25,314 nt of DNA from a virus. The notes under the pieces were generated by a model that had not been told where the DNA came from, made no database searches, and was given only the letters and a program-made list of their open reading frames with translations. The translations under genes and the position numbers were made by a program. The stretch spans positions 2,460 to 27,773 of IMG/VR virus record IMGVR_UViG_3300021599_000496. The stretch is one strand, 5' to 3'. Shown piece after piece: positions 14,678 through 19,724 of the stretch (its first letter is position 1; every line of letters starts with the position of its first letter).

Positions 14678-14874
14678 TTCCGCACCTCTTTCTGATTGGT
14701 CATCTTCAGTTCCTCGGGGTCATAGATCAGTTGATACGCACCCTTGCCATACGGGATACCGACTGTCCACTTGACCATACGCGCTTCACGCTCTCCGCAG
14801 GTCTTGCAGGTTTCATACCCCGCCTCGTATCGGGCGGGTGTTACAACGGCTTTCTTACATTTTGCGCATTTCAT
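14674..14874 (-). CDS. Small zinc-ribbon protein
   Basis: 66 residues starting MKCAKCKKAVVTPARYEAGY, with two CxxC pairs (MKCAKC and YETCKTCGE), the pattern of a small zinc ribbon. The tail GIPYGKGAYQLIYDPEELK recalls a family of short early phage proteins of unknown function. The chosen ATG 14874 has AGGAGAAACATT in front. The frame is open much further upstream (to beyond 15171), and an in-frame ATG at 14901 has the ACACCATG context seen in other genes of this arm, so a nine-residue longer product is possible. It is the first convincing gene of the early operon. Confidence 0.7.
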   Translation of the reverse strand: MKCAKCKKAVVTPARYEAGYETCKTCGEREARMVKWTVGIPYGKGAYQLIYDPEELKMTNQKEVRK

Positions 14875-15143
14875 AATGTTTCTCCTGTAAAGATGTTGCA
14901 TGGTGTTATGGTGTATTTCGGACAACAACTCGTTCCTAAAAAACACACCGCCGAATAGATTGGTCTTACAAGTGAGTCCCGTTTTACGCATACGGGACAG
15001 GAGACGAACCACATACACAAACGCTACTCCACTAGGCCAATCCACTCGGCGGTATGTTCTACCGCTTTTGCCTTCTGCTATTTCGTTGCAGTCGGGGTTA
15101 CCGAAAGGTTCAGGCATGGGGGAACAAATAAGTAGGCATGACC

Positions 15144-15156
15144 GGAACTCGGTTCC
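15144..15156 (-). repeat. Dispersed hairpin repeat, copy 6
   Basis: A perfect core in the non-coding leader region of the early operon. Confidence 0.85.
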
Positions 15157-15510
15157 ACTCGGCTCCGGCAACGATCAACAAGAGCAAGACGCACCACCAC
15201 AACAGTTGAGAACTTGGTTTGTATGATTTTTCTCAGGGTGTTGTGGATCGGTATCTTGATTGATGGGGTCGTGTCTAATTTGTTACCCGCAGAGATACTG
15301 CTACTTGGCATCGCTTGTTCAACAGGGAGAACCTTCAGGACTTTGGTTTGTCCTGCTTTGCGGTTCTGTGAATGGACTGTGTTTGAATAGGTCGGGTTGG
15401 GCTTTATTGCGCCACCTATACTTTATTCCCGCCTACCTACGCACCGCCTTATGCACGACTTGGAGTTCGTGTTTGCGACTTGCAAGATACGCCTACTCTG
15501 CACCCCGAAC

Positions 15511-15523
15511 GGAACTCGGTTCC
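15511..15523 (-). repeat. Dispersed hairpin repeat, copy 7
   Basis: A perfect core in the leader, about 70 nt downstream of the proposed promoter. The flanks (CCCCGAAC on one side, GGTCGAGG on the other) extend the stem by six further pairs, interrupted by two mismatches, making this the longest stem of the set. Confidence 0.85.
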
Positions 15524-15592
15524 GGTCGAGGCTTTTGTGCAACTAGATTGTAAAAGAGCAGGGAAGTAGTGACAGACTACCTCCGAGGGGAG

Positions 15593-15621
15593 AGTATACC
15601 ATAGATTAGACAACAACGCAA
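15593..15621 (-). promoter_or_regulatory. Candidate early promoter, extended -10, directing the left arm
   Basis: On the minus strand TTGCGT (15621-15616) and TATACT (15598-15593) are 17 bp apart, and TGG precedes the -10 box (extended -10). It lies at the edge of the AT-rich block and points into the minus-strand early genes. Confidence 0.5.
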
Positions 15622-15870
15622 TATATTTGACAACTATTTTTGCACATTGACACAAACGAGAAATCATACAAAAGGCACATAAATACTACTTGCACATTGG
15701 AACATTTGGACATTCTTGAGAGCCGCATCAGGACTCGTTTGTGCAAATGTGTAATGTGGATTGTAAAAGAAATAAGGTAGTTGTAAATGTTCAAATGTGC
15801 AAAAACTGAAATCGGGTTTGGAATTTTTGCACATTCGATAAGTGCTTGATTTGCAAAGGGAAAATGCGTT

Positions 15871-15898
15871 GAATGTGCAAATGTGCAAATGTGCAAAG
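15871..15898 (+). repeat. Three tandem 8-bp iterons (ATGTGCAA)
   Basis: TGTGCAAA occurs three times head to tail with exact 8-bp spacing at 15874, 15882 and 15890, preceded by GAA. Single copies of the same octamer lie on both sides. Confidence 0.85.
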
Positions 15899-15984
15899 GG
15901 TTTTAAGTGAGCGCGCCAAAAAATTGGAAAAACTGCATGGGTGGGGGGAGAGAGGGTTAATTTAGATTTCTCTCTTTTTTTTAT

Positions 15985-16009
15985 GGAACATTTGAACATT
16001 TGAACATTC
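15985..16009 (+). repeat. 9-bp tandem repeat (AACATTTG type)
   Basis: GAACATTT-type units are repeated with a 9-bp period from GGAACATTTG to GAACATTC. A shorter relative is at 15699-15715 and a single unit near 16065. Confidence 0.8.
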
Positions 16010-16137
16010 GGCCCGCAAACCCGCATGGTTGAGCCAAAGTTGAATGTGCAAAAGTTTTTTTGCGTTTGGACATTACAGACAATTCAATGCTGGCGCGGGT
16101 CTGCGTGTTTTGGTTAATTATTGACCACCCCGCAAAG

Positions 16138-16152
16138 CCTTATGCCATAAGG
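16138..16152. repeat. Palindrome CCTTATG-C-CATAAGG
   Basis: A perfect inverted repeat with 7-bp arms and a 1-bp centre, 26 bp from the DnaA box. It is a likely protein-binding site in the candidate origin. Confidence 0.6.
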
Positions 16153-16177
16153 GTTTGAGCCGTTTTTGATGCGTAAC

Positions 16178-16186
16178 TGTGGATAA
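16178..16186 (-). promoter_or_regulatory. DnaA box (TTATCCACA)
   Basis: TGTGGATAA on the plus strand is the exact complement of the consensus DnaA box TTATCCACA. Only one perfect copy was found in the window; TTATGCACG near 15440 is a one-mismatch relative. Confidence 0.6.
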
Positions 16187-16310
16187 CTTTTTTGGAGGGT
16201 GCTTTTTGGGGTCGCGCGTGTCAGCCGACTCTGTTGTCACTGGTTTCGATTGTCGTGCGTTGGGGGTTGCAGGGGGTTGCGGTTGTGTGGTGCGGGGGAA
16301 GATGTTGAGT

Positions 16311-16323
16311 GGAACTGAGTTCC
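16311..16323 (-). repeat. Dispersed hairpin repeat, copy 8 (variant loop)
   Basis: GGAAC-TGA-GTTCC: the arms are intact and the 3-nt centre differs (TGA instead of TCG). It lies in the non-coding stretch between the candidate origin and the terminator. Confidence 0.8.
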
Positions 16324-16367
16324 GTTGGGTTGGGTGGCGAATGTTTGGCATTTGCGCGGTGCAGACG

Positions 16368-16402
16368 AAAAAAAAACCCCGCAAGCCCGAAGGCCTGCGG
16401 GG
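16368..16402 (-). terminator. Rho-independent terminator of the 195-aa gene
   Basis: On the minus strand an 11-position stem (CCCCGCAGGCC with GGCTTGCGGGG, one G-U pair) closes a TTCG loop and is followed by nine T. It ends 19 bp beyond the stop of the minus-strand gene at 16421 and would isolate it from the origin region. Confidence 0.93.
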
Positions 16403-16420
16403 TAAAGTGCTTGTGTCTAA

Positions 16421-17008
16421 TTACTTCTGTCCTGCGGGGACTGCATACTTGATCTTGGACTTGAACCACTTAGTAGCCCATGCCTGTAATTCAACGCTCG
16501 CTTGCTTGAGATCGTTCTTGTAGCACGCGTTATAACATCTTTGCCCATGATCTTGGACAATCTCTTGCACGCTCTTTTTGTTCTTAGAACTAGACTGCCG
16601 ATTGTTTGGATCTTTATCACTTTTTATTTCGCCACGCGAGGGATTGATTGATACATTTACAGCAAGACCCTTTGACTCAAAGTGCGCTTTGTAAAATATC
16701 ACGCGGATTTGATTCGTAATACTTTTATCAGCATCAAAAAACTTCTTGCCATATGATTGCTGACACTCCGCGTAAAACACTTTACGGGCCGCGCTTACTG
16801 CATCGCCTGCCGTATCTTCGGCATTGAACGCATTGACTAATGCAAGCGCGCTAGACTGCAACTGTTTCAAACGCGCATTGATCGCATCGCCTATTTGCTT
16901 GGCCTTGCGAGTAGCACCTGCCACGCGCTTGTTTGTTGCTTCCCCTTTCAAGTGTGATTGAATGGGGGACTCTTTTACTGCAACTTCTTTCTTGGCGGAT
17001 TTAGCCAT
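16421..17008 (-). CDS. Hypothetical 195-aa protein in its own transcription unit
   Basis: ATG 17008 (MAKSAKKEVAVKESPIQS) is chosen over the upstream 17077 because the longer frame would translate the hairpin repeat; AGGAG lies about 10 nt upstream. The N-terminus is Lys/Ala-rich, followed by helices (GDAINARLKQLQSSALALVN; AVSAARKVFYAECQQSYGKK) and a section ending KKSVQEIVQDHGQRC with several Cys/Tyr. A C-terminal helix (VELQAWATKWFKSKIKY) closes it. No family is recognised. The gene is the only one between the candidate origin and the late genes and has its own terminator, so a role in replication initiation or in the early/late switch is an attractive guess, but not shown. Confidence 0.8.
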   Translation of the reverse strand: MAKSAKKEVAVKESPIQSHLKGEATNKRVAGATRKAKQIGDAINARLKQLQSSALALVNAFNAEDTAGDAVSAARKVFYAECQQSYGKKFFDADKSITNQIRVIFYKAHFESKGLAVNVSINPSRGEIKSDKDPNNRQSSSKNKKSVQEIVQDHGQRCYNACYKNDLKQASVELQAWATKWFKSKIKYAVPAGQK

Positions 17009-17014
17009 TTGATT

Positions 17015-17036
17015 ACATCTCCTGTAAACAAGTTGA
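17015..17036 (-). repeat. 22-bp direct repeat, copy A (leader of 195-aa gene)
   Basis: It matches 17274-17295 at 21 of 22 positions (CCTGTAAACAAGTTGA in both). On the minus strand it reads TCAACTTGTTTACAGGAG, and contains the ribosome site of the gene at 17008. A looser relative (TCTCCTGTAAAGATGTTG) precedes the zinc-ribbon gene at about 14880. Confidence 0.85.
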
Positions 17037-17042
17037 TAGACA

Positions 17043-17067
17043 GCGAGTGGAACTCGGTTCCGTTCGC
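17043..17067 (-). repeat. Dispersed hairpin repeat, copy 9
   Basis: The core is at 17049-17061. The flanks match copy 1 except that the outermost pair is G-C instead of T-A, so the extended stem is kept. It lies in the leader of the 195-aa gene, next to a second hairpin (17071-17094). Confidence 0.85.
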
Positions 17068-17070
17068 CGC

Positions 17071-17094
17071 GAAGCAAGCGGAATCGCCTGCTTC
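17071..17094 (-). promoter_or_regulatory. Hairpin in the leader of the 195-aa gene
   Basis: GAAGCA-A-GCG and CGC-C-TGCTTC pair (nine base pairs, one mismatch) around a GAAT loop. Together with repeat copy 9 it gives two adjacent stem-loops before this gene. No U-tract follows, so it is not a terminator. Confidence 0.5.
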
Positions 17095-17151
17095 TACCCT
17101 TAGTGAATTCCTAGCCCCAATCGCGCCTCAAGTTGTTGTCCAGATCGCACC

Positions 17152-17277
17152 CTACCGGCGTGGGGGGTCCGCTTCCACAGCGTTGTTCGGGTCCCATCGC
17201 TCTACACAGTAATCCGCACAAACAACTACAACTTTTTTACAATCACCATCAATTGGCAACAAAACGTACTGATACAT
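17152..17277 (-). CDS. Possible 41-aa cysteine-containing peptide
   Basis: ATG 17277 lies within direct repeat copy B, so its leader resembles that of the 195-aa gene. The frame reads MYQYVLLPIDGDCKKVVVVC then ADYCVERWDPNNAVEADPPRR. The alternation of hydrophobic strand and CxxxC looks protein-like, but the AGG of the ribosome site is almost on top of the ATG. It may be a genuine small early gene or the decayed head of a longer one. Confidence 0.35.
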   Translation of the reverse strand: MYQYVLLPIDGDCKKVVVVCADYCVERWDPNNAVEADPPRR

Positions 17278-17295
17278 CACCTGTAAACAAGTTGA
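17274..17295 (-). repeat. 22-bp direct repeat, copy B
   Basis: The partner of 17015-17036, 259 bp away in the same orientation, with one mismatch. It overlaps the start of the possible 41-aa gene. Confidence 0.85.
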
Positions 17296-17387
17296 CCCCC
17301 ACCCCTCAATCCTGCAGACCCACCCCCTTCGTTTTAATTACCTCCCCTGCCCCCCACCCCCTATATTTTTAGACACTCACAAACATC
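17296..17387. other. C-rich spacer between divergent arms
   Basis: No gene. Runs of C on the plus strand (17340-17360) are followed by TATATTTTT. TTTTAGACA occurs at 17367-17375 and again at 17393-17401 within the late promoter, a possible pair of regulator sites. Confidence 0.4.
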
Positions 17388-17417
17388 TTGACTTTTAGAC
17401 AGTTTCAAGGGTACATT
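17388..17417 (+). promoter_or_regulatory. Candidate late promoter next to the terminase gene
   Basis: TTGACT (17388-17393) and TACATT (17412-17417) are 18 bp apart. Transcription would be expected to start about 7 nt beyond the -10 box, at or next to ATG 17425, and no ribosome-binding sequence precedes that ATG. A leaderless mRNA is therefore plausible. Confidence 0.45.
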
Positions 17418-17424
17418 CCGCCCC

Positions 17425-18030
17425 ATGCTGATTTTGACACCCGACCTTGAGATCCCCCTGATTGACGACCTTGATCAGGACTTCAATAAATTGACACTGC
17501 GGGAGCGGGCCGAGGTAGCGTGCAGAACCATCGAGATCCTGTCTGCGGCGGGAGCCGACTTCACAGGAGAAGAGCCTCAAGACATGGCTATAGCCAGGGA
17601 TGTAATTCGGGGCAGCGAATCACTAACTACAAAGACGGTAAAACAAAGTCCGGGTGCATTGGCTCATGTACGCCGCTTGTTAACAGAGTACGAAGAACAA
17701 GTTGTTATAGAAGCAGCCCAACTTCGTAACTACATTACCAATAAACTAATTATTGAGTCGGATGACAACGATCCACGCATACGGATTAAAGCGCTTGAAC
17801 TTCTTGGCAAGATTAGTGATGTAGGGTTGTTCACAGAGAAGTCTGAGATTACATATAAGAACAAGTCTGATGAAGAGTTGGATAAGACGCTTGAGTCTAA
17901 GATCCAAGAAATTCTCAACCGCAATACGATTGACCTAGCCCCGGAGGATGTCTTTGGAGACCCCAAAGAGCGAAGCCCATTCCTTGAAAAGTTTAAACCC
18001 GCAGATTCTGAGCAATCTCAGCAGGGTTGA
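17425..18030 (+). CDS. terS: Terminase small subunit (putative)
   Basis: A 201-residue, acidic, largely helical protein directly before and overlapping the large terminase by 83 bp, the standard position of terS. Helices include LRERAEVACRTIEIL, SPGALAHVRRLLTEYEEQ and DPRIRIKALELLGKISDVGL, the last being a feature of several phage small terminases (a helix pair before an 'LFTEKSEITYKNKSDEEL' segment). The expected role is recognition of the packaging site on phage DNA. The identity rests on position and general character rather than on a strong motif. It lacks a Shine-Dalgarno and follows a promoter at leaderless distance. Confidence 0.75.
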   Translation: MLILTPDLEIPLIDDLDQDFNKLTLRERAEVACRTIEILSAAGADFTGEEPQDMAIARDVIRGSESLTTKTVKQSPGALAHVRRLLTEYEEQVVIEAAQLRNYITNKLIIESDDNDPRIRIKALELLGKISDVGLFTEKSEITYKNKSDEELDKTLESKIQEILNRNTIDLAPEDVFGDPKERSPFLEKFKPADSEQSQQG

Positions 18031-19483
18031 GAAGGAAAAACTTCTAGAAGCGCTCTTGGAAAAAGAGCGTAGGCAGCGTGTTGCCTCTTGTAAAGCAGAC
18101 TTTCTTGAGTACGTCAAGCAGATGTGGCCAGGGTTTATATCAGGTAGACACCATCGCATCATGGCGGATGCGTTTAATAAAGTAGTAAAAGGGGAACTAA
18201 CTCGTGTCATCATCAATATGCCACCCCGGCACACCAAGTCTGAATTCGCTTCGTATTTGTTTCCATCCTGGTTTCTTGGAAATAACCCACACAAGAAAGT
18301 CATCCAAACCTCTCACACTGCCGAACTTGCCACCGGATTTGGTCGTAAGGTCCGGAACCTTGTGGACGGAGGCGATTACAAAAAAATTTTTGAGGATGTT
18401 GAACTGCAAGCGGACAGTAAGGCTGCGGGCCGTTGGAACACAAATCACGGCGGGGAATATTTCGCAATTGGTGTTGGCGGTGCAGTTACGGGTAAGGGCG
18501 CCGATCTACTTATCATTGATGACCCGCACTCGGAACAAGAGGCGGTTCAAGCCGAAACTAACCCGGAAATCTATGACAAAACCTATGAATGGTATACGTC
18601 TGGTCCGCGCCAGCGCTTACAGCCAGGGGGCCGCATTGTCATCGTGATGACACGGTGGAGTAAAAAAGATCTGACTGCTCAAGTTTTAAAATCCTCATTA
18701 CAAAGAAACGGTGAGACGTGGGAAGTGATTAACTTCCCAGCAATCATGCCGAGTGGCAAACCACTGTGGCCTGAGTTTTGGCCTCTAGAAGAACTAGAAG
18801 TACTAAAAGAACAACTGCCCGTACACAAGTGGCAGGCGCAGTATATGCAGGACCCCACCAGTGCAGAAGGCGCGCTGATCAAAAAAGAATGGTGGCGGAT
18901 GTGGGAGAGAGAACACGCACCTCCTTGCGAGTTCATCATTCAGTCTTGGGATACTGCATACACTAAGAACACACGGTCTGACTACAGCGCCTGCACCACA
19001 TGGGGTGTGTTTTACCAAGAAGATGAAGACACGGGATATAAGAAGCCCAACATCATATTGCTCAATGCGTTTAAAGAACGCATGGAGTTCCCAGAATTAA
19101 AACAAAAAGCGTTGGAAGAATATCAATATTGGAAGCCCGATGCGTGTATTGTTGAAGCGAAGGCGGCTGGCGCGCCGCTCATATTTGAGTTACGTCAGAT
19201 GGGGGTTCTTGTTTCCGAATACACCCCTAGCCGTGGCAACGACAAGATTGCCCGAGTTAATGCGATTACGGACCTCTTTGCTTCAGGCGTTGTCTGGGCA
19301 CCCGAGACCCGCTGGGCTGAAGAAGTCATAGAGGAGTTTGCGGCGTTCCCGGCTGGCGAACATGACGACTTGGTGGACTCCAGCACCCAGGCGTTGATCA
19401 GATTTAGACAGGGCGGCTTCATACCATTAGACAGTGATGAAGCAGATACTCCGTTTGAGGCTAGGCCAAGGGCGTACTACTAA
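17948..19483 (+). CDS. terL: Terminase large subunit (ATPase and nuclease)
   Basis: 511 residues. The packaging ATPase has a Walker A-like MPPRHTKSE (91-99), Walker B LLIIDD (187-192) and coupling motif VMTRW (233-237). The RNase H-like nuclease domain has SWDTAY (D335), CIVEAKAAG (E403) and GEHDDLVD (D473/D474). It powers DNA packaging into the prohead and cuts the concatemer. ATG 17948 directly abuts GGAGG; the in-frame TTG at 17954 would have normal spacing to the same site, so the true start may be two codons later. It overlaps terS by 83 bp. Length and motif spacing are normal. Confidence 0.96.
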   Translation: MSLETPKSEAHSLKSLNPQILSNLSRVEKEKLLEALLEKERRQRVASCKADFLEYVKQMWPGFISGRHHRIMADAFNKVVKGELTRVIINMPPRHTKSEFASYLFPSWFLGNNPHKKVIQTSHTAELATGFGRKVRNLVDGGDYKKIFEDVELQADSKAAGRWNTNHGGEYFAIGVGGAVTGKGADLLIIDDPHSEQEAVQAETNPEIYDKTYEWYTSGPRQRLQPGGRIVIVMTRWSKKDLTAQVLKSSLQRNGETWEVINFPAIMPSGKPLWPEFWPLEELEVLKEQLPVHKWQAQYMQDPTSAEGALIKKEWWRMWEREHAPPCEFIIQSWDTAYTKNTRSDYSACTTWGVFYQEDEDTGYKKPNIILLNAFKERMEFPELKQKALEEYQYWKPDACIVEAKAAGAPLIFELRQMGVLVSEYTPSRGNDKIARVNAITDLFASGVVWAPETRWAEEVIEEFAAFPAGEHDDLVDSSTQALIRFRQGGFIPLDSDEADTPFEARPRAYY

Positions 19484-19722
19484 TGGAACAGTGGAAAAAG
19501 AGAAACTGGGTGCAGATCACGGGAATTCTGTGGCGCGATGGGTTTGATGAGAGGAATTTATTACAGAGGTTGCGAGACTATGCGCTTTGGCGTTGGTACA
19601 GCGCTGTACGGGCTATGAAAAACCCAGCAAAATGGTGGAAGCGCCGCCAACGGGTGCGCCAGATCAACCGATATTTACTAGCCGAGGCTCGTAAATATGA
19701 ACAAGACCGACAAGGAATTTAA
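19483..19722 (+). CDS. Small basic hypothetical protein between terL and portal
   Basis: 79 residues, rich in Trp, Arg and Lys (WKKRNWVQITGILWRDGFDE; AKWWKRRQRVRQINRYLLAE). The ATG shares one base with the terL stop (TAATG), so translation is coupled. A basic, aromatic helix protein at this place could touch DNA or the portal during packaging, but no family is recognised. Confidence 0.75.
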   Translation: MEQWKKRNWVQITGILWRDGFDERNLLQRLRDYALWRWYSAVRAMKNPAKWWKRRQRVRQINRYLLAEARKYEQDRQGI

Positions 19723-19724
19723 AA

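Larger units (their letters stand above)
14875..15592. other. Long untranslated leader or non-coding region of the early operon
   Basis: About 700 nt between the promoter at 15593-15621 and the first supported gene. Open frames here have poor starts and unlikely protein composition. The region holds hairpin repeat copies 6 and 7 and another perfect inverted repeat GTCCCGT/ACGGGAC (14976-14998, 9-nt loop). No tRNA could be recognised. It may encode a structured RNA, be a decayed gene, or carry a peptide I cannot support. Confidence 0.5.
15622..16200. other. Candidate replication origin: iterons, AT-rich DNA, DnaA box
   Basis: A non-coding block with TGTGCAAA at 15740, 15796, 15874, 15882, 15890 and 16045, and the inverse TTTGCACA at 15639 and 15826. 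Related GAACATTTG arrays lie at 15699-15715 and 15985-16009. A DnaA box and a palindrome lie at its right edge. It is AT-rich, between the two divergent arms, and has no credible gene. Origin function is inferred from these elements together. Confidence 0.5.

Noticed and set aside
14976-15160. tRNA-like stems in the leader
   Set aside because: GTCCCGT/ACGGGAC and GGTTCC look tempting, but no cloverleaf with correct acceptor, anticodon and T-arm spacing can be built.
15078-15311. Minus-strand open frame of 77 codons in the early leader, containing EPSS
   Set aside because: No ribosome site and unconvincing composition. The EPSS comes only from repeat copy 6, so it was not counted as an in-gene copy.
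15260-15553. Plus-strand open frame of 97 codons in the early leader
   Set aside because: Rich in Cys, Arg, Leu and Ser, without ribosome site or domain, and opposite to the direction of the surrounding genes; judged chance.
15871-16009. CRISPR-like array
   Set aside because: Repeat units are only 8-9 bp with no spacers of constant length and no cas genes; they are iterons or simple tandem repeats.
15664-16026. Minus-strand open frame of 120 codons (and 15606-15896) over the iteron region
   Set aside because: Its translation is a by-product of the short tandem repeats (recurring CTF, NVQMF and MCK-like runs), it has no ribosome site, and the DNA is better explained as iterons.
16179-16523. 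Plus-strand open frame of 114 codons
   Set aside because: It runs across the terminator of the minus-strand gene and into that gene; no ribosome site and no protein-like pattern.
17049-17061. Recombinase attachment (att) site from the palindromic repeat
   Set aside because: Nine copies scattered through the arm and no integrase in the window; not how att sites occur.
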